DNA from: Pseudomonadota bacterium
GTDB lineage: Bacteria; Pseudomonadota; Alphaproteobacteria; Rhizobiales; Rhizobiaceae
Reading direction: 5' to 3'
DNA length: 12,798 nucleotides
Assembly: GCA_023428515.1 (NCBI GenBank)
Contig: JAEYXI010000630.1
Location: 1 to 12,798 of the forward strand
In this document: positions 6,314 to 12,798 of the stretch, one piece after another
Numbering within the stretch: position 1 is the stretch's first letter
How the letters are laid out: every line of letters begins with the position of its first letter
Notes under the pieces: generated by a model
Database searches by the model: none
Seen by the model: only the letters and a program-made list of their open reading frames with translations
What the model was told of the DNA's origin: nothing
Made by a program: the position numbers and the translations under genes

Positions 6314-7345
6314 ATGAAGACGATCTACTCGCCGCTGCACGCCGGTCATTCAGGCACGATGGAACTGACAGGCGGATCGATCGTGCCCGGCTTCGAAATG
6401 CCGTCCCGTGCAGAATACATAAGGGCGCGCGTCGAAAGTGAAGGTCTTGGGCCCATCTTGCCGCCGGCCGAGCACGGCATGGAGGCTGCCGCGCGCGTGC
6501 ACGCGCAAGACTACCTCGACTTCCTGCCGACGGTCTGGCCACTCTGGACGGAATCGGGGCGCGACGGCTCGGCGCTTCCTTTCACATGGCCGACCAGGGG
6601 CCTGCGCGGCGATATCAGGCCGCAGACGATCGATGCGCTGCTCGGCTTCTATTCCTTCGACGGCGGCGCACCCTTCGTCGAAGGCACCTGGAAGGCAATA
6701 AAATCGTCCTATGACGTGGCCCTCACCGCAGCTGCGCTCGTCGAGGGCGGCGAACGCTCGGCCTTCGCGCTCTGCCGGCCGCCTGGACACCATGCCGGCG
6801 ACCGCTTCATGGGCGGCTATTGTTACATCAACAACGCGGCGGTCGTGGCGCAATGGTTCCGGGACCAGGGCGCCAAGCGCGTCTCGATCCTCGACGTCGA
6901 CTACCATCACGGCAACGGCACCCAGCAAATCTTCTACGCCCGCGGTGATGTGCAGGTGCTGAACCTGCATGGCGATCCCATGGTCGAATATCCCTTCTTC
7001 CTCGGGCACGCCGACGAGACGGGCGAAGGCGAAGGCAAGGGTTTCAACGTCAATTACCCGATGCCCTTCGGCACGACCTGGGAACAATGGAATTCCGCGC
7101 TGGAAGACGCCTGCCGGAAGCTCGCCGCCTACCGGCCCGACGTGGTGGTCGTGTCGCTCGGCGTCGACACGTTCGAGAAGGATCCGATCAGCAACTTCAA
7201 GCTGAAGACGGAGGACTATCCAAAAATCGGCAAACGCATCGCCGCACTCGGCCTGCCGACGCTCTTCGTCATGGAAGGCGGCTATGCGGTCGAGGAGATC
7301 GGCATCAACGCGGTTGGCGTGCTGACCGGCTTCGACGGCAATTAG
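6314..7345 (+). CDS. class II histone-deacetylase-fold amidohydrolase, acetylpolyamine amidohydrolase type
   Basis: A 343-residue zinc hydrolase of the HDAC/AcuC/AphA superfamily. In bacteria such enzymes remove acetyl groups from polyamines or other small acetyl-amines. All catalytic residues of Mycoplana ramosa acetylpolyamine amidohydrolase are present one position later: H159-H160 (RPPGHHAGD), zinc ligands D196 and H198 (LDVDYHHGNG) and D285 (SLGVDTFEKDP), and the transition-state tyrosine Y324 (MEGGYAVEE). E17, in the N-terminal region that lines the polyamine entrance in that enzyme, is also present. The length is almost the same as AphA (341). The ATG at 6314 has a GGAAA sequence about 10 bases upstream. 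Its stop lies 11 bases before the DUF1349 gene, so the two form an operon. The exact substrate is inferred from residue matches only; another acetylated amine or amino sugar is possible. Cytosolic, no signal peptide. Confidence 0.93.
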   Translation: MKTIYSPLHAGHSGTMELTGGSIVPGFEMPSRAEYIRARVESEGLGPILPPAEHGMEAAARVHAQDYLDFLPTVWPLWTESGRDGSALPFTWPTRGLRGDIRPQTIDALLGFYSFDGGAPFVEGTWKAIKSSYDVALTAAALVEGGERSAFALCRPPGHHAGDRFMGGYCYINNAAVVAQWFRDQGAKRVSILDVDYHHGNGTQQIFYARGDVQVLNLHGDPMVEYPFFLGHADETGEGEGKGFNVNYPMPFGTTWEQWNSALEDACRKLAAYRPDVVVVSLGVDTFEKDPISNFKLKTEDYPKIGKRIAALGLPTLFVMEGGYAVEEIGINAVGVLTGFDGN

Positions 7346-7356
7346 GACTGACTGCA

Positions 7357-7929
7357 ATGGGCCTCGACAACCACACCTGGCTCAACCCGCCGCCGAAACA
7401 CTTCTTCGCGGGCGGCGCGCTGAACGTGGAGACCGGCAAGGAGACCGACTTCTGGCGCGAGACCTTCTACGGCTTCTGGCGCGACAACGGCCATTTCCTG
7501 CACGCGCCGGTTTCAGGCGACTTCACCGCCGAGGTGACAGTCGAAGGTCGCTATGAGACCCTCTACGACCAGGCCGGGCTGATGATCCGGCTCAGTGAAT
7601 CCCACTGGATCAAGGCCGGCATCGAATACACTGACGGCGTCATGTATTTCTCGACTGTCGTGACGAATGGTGCGTCCGACTGGTCGCTGATCAAGATTCC
7701 CGCCGCCGAGAAGGTGAGTATCCGGCTAACGCGGCACCATGAAGCGATCCGTGTGCAATATCTCGACGTCACCGATAACGGCTGGAAGCCGGCGCGGCTG
7801 GCTTATTTCCCACCCACCGCCTCCGTCCATGTCGGCGTCATGTGCTGTTCGCCGCAGCGCGAGGGGTTCAGGGTGACGTTCAGCGACTATGTGGTCGGCC
7901 CGGCGATATCGCGCGAACTGCATGGCTGA
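7357..7929 (+). CDS. DUF1349 domain-containing protein
   Basis: A 190-residue protein covering one DUF1349 domain, a concanavalin-A-like beta-sandwich related to carbohydrate-binding and glycosidase-accessory modules (the YesU-like group). Typical segments are DFWRETFYGFWRDNGHFL (31-48), YDQAGLMIRLSESHWIKAGIE (70-90), GASDWS (105-110) and VGVMCCSPQREGFRVTFSDY (159-178). There is no signal peptide, so it acts in the cytosol, possibly as a sugar-binding or metabolic protein; no enzymatic activity is established. The open frame reaches back into the deacetylase gene, but the ATG at 7357 is chosen because AGGA, overlapping the deacetylase stop, lies about 9 bases upstream and the family-like sequence begins there. 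It is the second gene of the deacetylase operon and is followed by 143 bp of spacer. Confidence 0.88.
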   Translation: MGLDNHTWLNPPPKHFFAGGALNVETGKETDFWRETFYGFWRDNGHFLHAPVSGDFTAEVTVEGRYETLYDQAGLMIRLSESHWIKAGIEYTDGVMYFSTVVTNGASDWSLIKIPAAEKVSIRLTRHHEAIRVQYLDVTDNGWKPARLAYFPPTASVHVGVMCCSPQREGFRVTFSDYVVGPAISRELHG

Positions 7930-7976
7930 AGTTCGCGTCTTGCCGGCACTGCACCTCCGGGCTGAACTGACATATT

Positions 7977-8002
7977 CCCGCAATGCTTCCACCCTATGCG
8001 GG
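7977..8002 (+). terminator. weak hairpin after the DUF1349 gene
   Basis: CCCGCA (7977-7982) pairs with TGCGGG (7997-8002) around a 14-base loop, 48 bp after the DUF1349 stop. It might slow or end transcription of the deacetylase operon. The loop is long and no T-tract follows, so the evidence is thin. Confidence 0.2.
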
Positions 8003-8013
8003 CCGGCGGCTAG

Positions 8014-8042
8014 GTTGGCGCATGGATTGTCACCATCTATAG
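8014..8042 (+). promoter_or_regulatory. putative promoter of the NagB-like/ROK operon
   Basis: GTTGGC (8014-8019) and CTATAG (8037-8042) are separated by 17 bp. They match four and five of six bases of the rhizobial CTTGAC/CTATAT pattern. Read as sigma-70, TTGGCG (8015-8020) and TATAGC (8038-8043) also lie 17 bp apart. The start of transcription would fall near 8049, about 24 bases before the ATG at 8073. Confidence 0.45.
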
Positions 8043-8072
8043 CAGACGAGTGAGTGGGCGAGTGCGAGTTTC

Positions 8073-8858
8073 ATGAAAACCTACATACACGAGACGCCGG
8101 CCGGCATCGGGGCGCATATAGCCGAGCGCATCGTCACCGGCATCCAAGCCGCCAATGAGGCGGATAACGCCTATTTGCTCGGATGCCCGGGCGGGCGCAG
8201 CGCCATGCCGGTCTACGAGGCGCTGGCGGAAAAGCTCGCCTCCGGGACGGTCGATTGCTCGCGTCTCGTCATCGCCATGATGGACGAATACCTGCTTGCC
8301 GGGCCTGACGGCGCGCTCTCGCCACCTCCTCCCACGGCGCATTATTCCTGCCGCGGTTTTGGCGAGCGCGAGATTCTGGGACGCATCAATGGTGTCCTGC
8401 CGGAAGCCTCGCGCATCCGCCCCGAGAATTTCTGGTTACCGGACCCCTCGGCTCCTGCAGACTATGACATGCGGATTGCCGATGCCGGCGGCATCGACCT
8501 TTTCCTGCTGGCATCCGGCGCCGGCGATGGCCACATTGCCTTCAACCCGCCGGGCTCCTCGCGCGACAGCAGAAGCCGCGTCGTCAAGCTTGCCGAGCAG
8601 ACACGCCGCGACAACCTTGCCACCTTCCCCGACTTCAAGTCCCTCGATGATGTCCCCACGCACGGAGTCACCATCGGCATCGGTTCCATCGCAGCCCTGT
8701 CCAAGGCCGCGGCCATGATCGTCTGGGGCGAGGGCAAGCGAAAAGCCTATCACAGGATAGCAGAAGCCAAGTTCTACGATCCGTCCTGGCCCGCAACGAT
8801 CGTCGTCGAATGCCACCAGGCCGAATTTCATGCGGATCGGGCAGCCGCCTATGGCTGA
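8073..8858 (+). CDS. NagB-fold glucosamine-6-phosphate deaminase/isomerase-like protein
   Basis: A 261-residue protein of the glucosamine-6-phosphate isomerase/deaminase and 6-phosphogluconolactonase superfamily. The phosphate loop region is LLGCPGGRSAMPVYEAL (35-51). MMDEYL (69-74) supplies D71, matching the proton-abstracting aspartate (D72) of NagB. GDGHIAFNPPGSS (151-163) supplies D152 and H154, matching D141 and H143. The catalytic glutamate that follows in NagB (HIAFNEP) is proline here (P159), and the preceding GxGxD loop reads SGAGD, so standard deaminase chemistry cannot be assumed. It is therefore best called a divergent NagB-like protein acting on a sugar phosphate. The ATG at 8073 has only a weak ribosome-binding sequence. 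The TGA stop overlaps the start of the ROK kinase gene, so the two are translated together. Cytosolic. Confidence 0.85.
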   Translation: MKTYIHETPAGIGAHIAERIVTGIQAANEADNAYLLGCPGGRSAMPVYEALAEKLASGTVDCSRLVIAMMDEYLLAGPDGALSPPPPTAHYSCRGFGEREILGRINGVLPEASRIRPENFWLPDPSAPADYDMRIADAGGIDLFLLASGAGDGHIAFNPPGSSRDSRSRVVKLAEQTRRDNLATFPDFKSLDDVPTHGVTIGIGSIAALSKAAAMIVWGEGKRKAYHRIAEAKFYDPSWPATIVVECHQAEFHADRAAAYG

Positions 8859-9783
8859 TGACGCCTATGCGATCGGCGTCGATGTCGGCGGCACCAAGAC
8901 CAAAGCCTGCCTCGTCCGCATAACCGACGGGATGGTGCTGATCGAGAAGACGCGGCCGACACCCTGTGCTGAAGGTGGCGCCGTGCTCGACATCGTCGTC
9001 GCCATGGCGGCCGAGACACAGCGCGAAGCCGGTGAGTTCACACGCGGCGCGGCGTGCCCGCTTGGCGTCTGCCTGCCCGAACTGGTGAGCAACGAGGGCG
9101 AGCCCAATTCAGCCTGGAATTTCGAATGGCGCGGCCTCGACTACCGGACGCCGCTGCTGGCCTTCGGTTCCGTCTATGTCGAGAGCGACGTGCGCGCCGC
9201 GGCCTTCGCCGAAGGCTGGATCGGCGCAGGCAGCAATGCCGACATCTTCGTCTACGTCACCCTGTCGACCGGCATGTCGCACACGCTGGTCATCAGGGGA
9301 AAACCCTATGGCGGCGCGCGCGGCTTTGCCATCCATTTCGCCAGCAGCGAGCTGGTGGCATGGACCGGGCCAGGCGAGGATATCGAAATCCGCCAGAATG
9401 TGGAGGTGTTCGCCAGCGGCAAGGGCATGGGCGAGCGCTATGGGGCGCTGATCGGCGACGCGGACGCCAGCGCGCGCGACCTCATCGAAGCCGCCGATAC
9501 CGATCCGCGCGCGAAAAAGCTGCTCGAGAATTCGCTGCTGTCGGTCGCCTCTTATCTCGGCCAGCTGATCAACATTCTCGACCCGTCGATGATGGTGATC
9601 GGCGGCGGCATCGGCAGCAATCGTGACGTCAACGAGCGCCTCGGCGAACTGACGCGGCCCTTCATCTTCGCCGACCTCGCGCGCGACCTGCCGATCGTGC
9701 CGGCTTCGCTTGGCGACAAGGCCTGCGCGATCGGCGTCGCCGCTCTGGCGCACGGGGCGACGACTGCCCGCTCGGAGTCCTGA
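8851..9783 (+). CDS. ROK-family sugar kinase-like protein
   Basis: A 310-residue protein of the ROK family, the usual length for its sugar kinases, which use ATP to phosphorylate glucose, GlcNAc, ManNAc or similar sugars. The N-terminal ATP phosphate loop is DVGGTKTKA (11-19). The catalytic base is D113 in ESDVRAAAFAEGW. The adenosine-site motif VIGGGIGSN lies in the C-terminal third. H162 stands where the ROK substrate/zinc histidine is expected, and E185-x-x-x-S-G190 fits the conserved E...SG helix. The cysteine cluster CxCGxxGC between them is absent, so no structural zinc site of the usual kind is visible. The start at 8851 gives an ATGGCTGA overlap with the NagB-like stop. An in-frame ATG at 8830 would add seven residues. 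The gene converges on uxuA, with 6 bp between stops. Confidence 0.88.
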   Translation: MADDAYAIGVDVGGTKTKACLVRITDGMVLIEKTRPTPCAEGGAVLDIVVAMAAETQREAGEFTRGAACPLGVCLPELVSNEGEPNSAWNFEWRGLDYRTPLLAFGSVYVESDVRAAAFAEGWIGAGSNADIFVYVTLSTGMSHTLVIRGKPYGGARGFAIHFASSELVAWTGPGEDIEIRQNVEVFASGKGMGERYGALIGDADASARDLIEAADTDPRAKKLLENSLLSVASYLGQLINILDPSMMVIGGGIGSNRDVNERLGELTRPFIFADLARDLPIVPASLGDKACAIGVAALAHGATTARSES

Positions 9784-9789
9784 CTGATC

Positions 9790-10968
9790 TCAGGTCCGAA
9801 GCGTCTCCAGCGTACGCATGATGCCGCGCAGCTCGGCCAGCCCCTTCAGGCGGCCGATACAGGAATAGCCGGGGTTCACCTTTTTGCCGATGTCGTCGAC
9901 GATGGCATGGCCGTGGTCGGGACGCATCGGGATTTCCCAATCCGTCCTGCCTTCGGATTTGCGCCGACGCTCTTCGGCGAGTAGTGCGTCGACCACCGCC
10001 ACCATGTCGGTGTCGCCTTCGAGATGCTCGGCCTCGTGGAAGGAGCCGTCCGGCTCCTTGGTCACGTTGCGCAGATGCGCGAAATGGATATCGGAGGCGA
10101 AGCGCCTTGCCATGGCAGGAAGGTCATTTTTCGCATTCGCGCCGTAAGAACCGGTGCAAAGCGTCAGCCCGTTCGACGGCGATGGCGCGGCGGCAAGGAG
10201 CGCTGCCGCATCGTCGGCGGTCGACACGACGCGCGGCAGTCCGAAGATCGGAAACGGCGGATCATCAGGATGGATCGCCATCTTCACGCCCGCCTCCTCG
10301 GCGACCGGCACGATCTCGCGCAGAAAAGCGAACAGGTTTTCGCGGAAACCTTCGACCGATACATCCTTGTAGATCTCGAGCGCGCGGCGGAAGCTCTCAC
10401 GGTCGAAGATGAACTCGCGCGCAGGCACCCAGCCGATCAAGTTCGTCTCGAGCCGCGCGAGATCGCTCTCGCTCATCGATGCCAGCCGCTTCTTCGCCGC
10501 CTCGATGCGTTCCGCCGGATGCTCGGCGTCCGCGCCGGCGCGCTTCAGCACCAGCACGTCGTAGGCGCAGAAATCGACGATATCGAAACGCAGCGCCGTG
10601 CCGCCATGCCACATCGGGTAGTCGAGGTCGGTGCGCGTCCAGTCGGTGATCGCCATGAAATTGTAGCAGATTGTCCTGATGCCGGCTTTCGACAGCGCGC
10701 GGATCGAAGCCTTGTAATTGTCGATGAGCTCGCGGAAACGCCCACTGCGCGTCTTCACGTCCTCATGCACGATGACGCTCTCGACCACGGACCAGGTCAG
10801 CCCCGCGGCTTCGATCTCGGCCTTTCGCTTGGCGATCTCGTTGTCCGGCCAGGCGCGGCCGTCATTGAGGTGATGAAGCGCCGTCACCACGCCGGTAGCG
10901 CCGGCCTGGCGCACATGCGAGAGGAGGACGGGATCGTCGGGTCCGAACCAGCGCCAGGTTTGTTTCAA
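9790..10968 (-). CDS. uxuA: mannonate dehydratase
   Basis: A 392-residue TIM-barrel enzyme that dehydrates D-mannonate to 2-keto-3-deoxy-D-gluconate in hexuronate catabolism. The length equals that of the E. coli family (about 394). The first segment, [20 protein letters not shown] (4-23), is a UxuA hallmark. Mn2+ ligands are all present: H233 (AIHPDDPP), C271 (LCTGSYGAN), H298 (HFAHLRN) and D351 (MRPDHGH). The start codon is TTG at 10968. It overlaps the uxuB stop as TTGA and is preceded eight bases upstream by a good Shine-Dalgarno sequence, so translation is coupled. It is the last gene of the cupin-uxuB-uxuA operon. There is no obvious terminator in the 6 bp before the convergent ROK gene. 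Confidence 0.97.
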   Translation of the reverse strand: MKQTWRWFGPDDPVLLSHVRQAGATGVVTALHHLNDGRAWPDNEIAKRKAEIEAAGLTWSVVESVIVHEDVKTRSGRFRELIDNYKASIRALSKAGIRTICYNFMAITDWTRTDLDYPMWHGGTALRFDIVDFCAYDVLVLKRAGADAEHPAERIEAAKKRLASMSESDLARLETNLIGWVPAREFIFDRESFRRALEIYKDVSVEGFRENLFAFLREIVPVAEEAGVKMAIHPDDPPFPIFGLPRVVSTADDAAALLAAAPSPSNGLTLCTGSYGANAKNDLPAMARRFASDIHFAHLRNVTKEPDGSFHEAEHLEGDTDMVAVVDALLAEERRRKSEGRTDWEIPMRPDHGHAIVDDIGKKVNPGYSCIGRLKGLAELRGIMRTLETLRT

Positions 10969-12443
10969 GCGGATTTTCCTTTGGAAGAAAGCGCAGCCAG
11001 AGCAGCTTCGACGCCCCTCGTGCGAAGGATTTCGAGATGGGCCGATACCAGCTTTTCCAAGCTCGCACGATAAGAATTGCCTCGCGCAAAGCCGGCGAGC
11101 TCGAAGATGTTTGCGACCGTATCGTTGGCCGGCGCCACGGCTACGGCGATCTTCGCCAGCGGTGCGTCGAGCGGATCGGTGAAATGAGCGGATGGCAGCT
11201 TCGTTCCAAGCAATTCGACAGCCCGTATCCAGGCCGCGACCGCCAGCAACAGATGATCCGCACTCGCCCCGGCCTCAAGGCGGTCCAGCGCCGAGCCTAT
11301 GATTCTCTGCGGCAGTTTCTGGCTGCCATCATTGGCGATCTGGGCGGTGCGGTGCTGGAGCGCCGTGTTGTCGAAACGCCCGGTCAGCGCTTGCGTATAG
11401 CTGTCCGTATCCAGCCCGGCATCCTCGGGAAGCGTCGGGACGGCCTCCGCCCATAGCGCCTTCACGAAGCTGCGTATGGCCGGGTCGCCGAAGGATTTCG
11501 CCACAGTGTCGTGGTCGGCAAGCAGGCCGAGATAGGCGATCGAGGAATGCGCGCCGTTGAGAAGCCTGAGCTTCATCTCCTCGAAAGGCCTGACGTCGCG
11601 CACCATCTCGACGCCGAATTTTTCCCACCGAGGTCTGCCCGCGGAAAAGTTGTCCTCGATGACCCATTGCCTGAATGGCTCGGTCAGCACCGGCCACGCG
11701 TCCTCGACGCCAAGCGATTGCGAGATCCGTGCGCGGTCCGCATCGGTCGTCGCCGGCACGATGCGGTCGACCATGCTCGACGGGCAGGACACGCTTTCGA
11801 CGTGCTTGGCGAGGTCCGCATTCTTCAGCGCTGCGAACTGAACGAGCAGGCGGTGCAGCGTCGCGCCGTTCGATGGAAGATTGTCACAGGAAAGAATGGT
11901 GAAGGGTTCTATCCCGGCCGCCCTTCTCCTTGCCAATGCCTCGACCAGGAAACCGTGCGCGGTCTGCGGTCTTGCCGGGTTCGCGAGATCGGCTACGATG
12001 CTGGCATGCGCGGCGTCGAGATCGCCCGCGGCATTGCGCAGATAAGCCTTCTCGGTGATCGTCAGCGTGACGATGCGGATTTGCGGGTCGGTCAGCGCGT
12101 CGAGCAGCCTCGCCGGGTCCTGCGGCGCGACGAGCACGGACTGGAGCGAGCCGATGACACGCAGCTTCTCGCCATCACTGCCACGCTCGGCGAGCGTGTA
12201 GAGCCCGTCCTGCGGCTGGAGCGCCTCGGCGGTCGACGCGCTCTGCAGCGATGCGCCAACGATCCCCCAGCCTGTCTCACCGGCGGCAAGGCAGTCGTCG
12301 ACATAAGCAGCCTGATGCGCGCGATGGAACGCGCCGACGCCGAGATGCACGATGCCCGGCGTGATCGAGCTGCGATCATAGGCCGGCACGGTGACCGAGG
12401 ACGGCAGCGCGGCCAGTGTCCTGTCGGAAAGGCGTTCGGGCAT
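10965..12443 (-). CDS. uxuB: mannitol dehydrogenase-family oxidoreductase, probably fructuronate reductase (D-mannonate oxidoreductase)
   Basis: A 492-residue member of the polyol-specific long-chain dehydrogenase family (mannitol 2-dehydrogenase, UxuB, UxaB). The N-terminal Rossmann motif is [13 protein letters not shown] (33-45). SCDNLPSNG (185-193) and SSMVDRIVP (222-230) are family blocks. The catalytic K-x4-N-x2-H motif is K291, N296 and H299 ([11 protein letters not shown]), followed by a helical C-terminal domain. Family members reduce or oxidise ketose/polyol or ketouronate pairs with NAD(H). The direct coupling to uxuA (stop and start overlap) and the KdgF-like gene upstream argue for fructuronate to mannonate rather than mannitol oxidation, but residues alone do not settle it. 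The ATG at 12443 lies 11 bases after the cupin stop, with an AGG-containing sequence upstream. Cytosolic. Confidence 0.92.
   Translation of the reverse strand: MPERLSDRTLAALPSSVTVPAYDRSSITPGIVHLGVGAFHRAHQAAYVDDCLAAGETGWGIVGASLQSASTAEALQPQDGLYTLAERGSDGEKLRVIGSLQSVLVAPQDPARLLDALTDPQIRIVTLTITEKAYLRNAAGDLDAAHASIVADLANPARPQTAHGFLVEALARRRAAGIEPFTILSCDNLPSNGATLHRLLVQFAALKNADLAKHVESVSCPSSMVDRIVPATTDADRARISQSLGVEDAWPVLTEPFRQWVIEDNFSAGRPRWEKFGVEMVRDVRPFEEMKLRLLNGAHSSIAYLGLLADHDTVAKSFGDPAIRSFVKALWAEAVPTLPEDAGLDTDSYTQALTGRFDNTALQHRTAQIANDGSQKLPQRIIGSALDRLEAGASADHLLLAVAAWIRAVELLGTKLPSAHFTDPLDAPLAKIAVAVAPANDTVANIFELAGFARGNSYRASLEKLVSAHLEILRTRGVEAALAALSSKGKSA
10974..10982 (-). promoter_or_regulatory. ribosome-binding site supporting the TTG start of uxuA
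   Basis: Minus-strand AAAGGAAAA, inside the last codons of uxuB, places the AGGA core eight bases before the TTG at 10968. It decides the start of uxuA, since no ATG precedes the conserved TWRWFGPDD segment at a usable distance. Confidence 0.75.
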
Positions 12444-12454
12444 GCGCGGCTTGC

Positions 12455-12790
12455 CTAAAGGAAGTCGGCGCGGTGTGGCGTGAACGTGTCGACCAGACGT
12501 CCGGCCTCCAGCGCCTTCACGCCATGCACGAGGCCGGACGGAACGATATAGGCGCCGCCGGTTTCGATGATCTCGCTCTTGCCGTCGATCGTCACTTCGA
12601 AGCGGCCAGCCGCCACATAGCTCGACTGGACATGCGGGTGCGAATGCAGCGCCCCGACGCCGCCTTTCTCGAAGGCGAACTCGACCAGCATCAGCTCGTC
12701 CGTGTGCAGGAGGATACGGCGGCGATTGCCGTCGGGTGTCGGCGTCCAGGGTTTTTCGTCGGGCTGTGCGAAGAGGGTCGTGTCGGTCAC
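12455..12790 (-). CDS. kdgF: KdgF-like cupin (unsaturated uronate-opening protein)
   Basis: A 111-residue single-domain cupin resembling KdgF, which speeds ring opening of 4,5-unsaturated uronates from pectin, alginate or similar polymers. The metal site is the cupin pattern H49-x-H51-x3-Q55 (ALHSHPHVQSSYV) with H89 (SGLVHGV). The C-terminal block D101-T-F103-T-P-H-R107 fits the conserved D, F and R that, as I recall, form the KdgF active site. The length is normal for the family. The start is a GTG at 12790, only 8 bp from the window edge. No in-frame stop is seen in those 8 bp, so a few more residues or an upstream start cannot be excluded. It is the first visible gene of the operon with uxuB (11-bp gap) and uxuA. 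More operon genes probably lie beyond the edge. Confidence 0.82.
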   Translation of the reverse strand: MTDTTLFAQPDEKPWTPTPDGNRRRILLHTDELMLVEFAFEKGGVGALHSHPHVQSSYVAAGRFEVTIDGKSEIIETGGAYIVPSGLVHGVKALEAGRLVDTFTPHRADFL

Positions 12791-12798
12791 GTCAGGAA

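Noticed and set aside
7087..7356. upstream extension of the DUF1349 frame into the deacetylase gene
   Set aside because: The first 90 residues are an out-of-frame reading of the deacetylase; DUF1349-like sequence begins at the ATG at 7357, which has its own ribosome-binding site.
6350..7357. 335-residue minus-strand open frame opposite the deacetylase
   Set aside because: Antisense of a gene with every catalytic residue in place; no ribosome-binding site or domain.
10024..11073. 349-residue plus-strand open frame opposite uxuA
   Set aside because: Antisense shadow of uxuA; long only because stop codons are rare in GC-rich DNA.
11511..12458. 315-residue plus-strand open frame opposite uxuB
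   Set aside because: Antisense shadow of uxuB with no recognisable features.

Overview
The window is GC-rich chromosomal DNA from an alphaproteobacterium, most likely a Rhizobiales member of the Mesorhizobium/Phyllobacteriaceae type. I infer this from the style of the proteins (Ppa, Cfa, YggT/YggU pair, UxuA/UxuB), the codon use, and promoter-like sites that fit the rhizobial CTTGAC-N17-CTATAT pattern. No database was consulted. Genes are densely packed. No gap between genes exceeds about 210 bp, and I see no insertion sequence, phage gene, CRISPR array or toxin-antitoxin pair.

Left part (1-3660), housekeeping and small accessory genes: the 3' end of an unrecognised gene; a GNAT acetyltransferase; a convergent membrane ceramidase-family hydrolase; inorganic pyrophosphatase (ppa) diverging from the ceramidase; a convergent secreted protein with four cysteines; a YggT-YggU pair on the minus strand; and tRNA-Ala(CGC) diverging from yggT, with a good promoter.

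Middle part (3720-7930): cyclopropane-fatty-acid synthase (cfa) and a luciferase-like flavin monooxygenase, both on the minus strand. A 210-bp divergent spacer with a strong 12-bp hairpin separates them from a two-gene plus-strand operon. That operon encodes a class II histone-deacetylase-fold enzyme with all the catalytic residues of acetylpolyamine amidohydrolase, followed by a DUF1349 beta-sandwich protein.

Right part (8070-12798), sugar catabolism: a plus-strand, translationally coupled pair (a NagB-fold sugar-phosphate deaminase/isomerase-like protein and a ROK-family sugar kinase) meets a minus-strand operon tail to tail with 6 bp between. The minus-strand operon reads KdgF-like cupin > UxuB-type oxidoreductase > UxuA mannonate dehydratase. 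KdgF opens unsaturated uronates. UxuB and UxuA take fructuronate through mannonate to 2-keto-3-deoxygluconate. The ROK kinase and NagB-like enzyme would be expected to phosphorylate and then process a (possibly amino) sugar. Together they could handle uronate- and hexosamine-containing oligosaccharides, but no transporter, lyase or regulator lies in the window to confirm this.

The most notable point is that both plus-strand sugar enzymes deviate from their families. The NagB-like protein has proline where NagB has its catalytic glutamate, and the ROK protein lacks the family's cysteine zinc motif. I found no clearly novel defence, mobile or RNA system.
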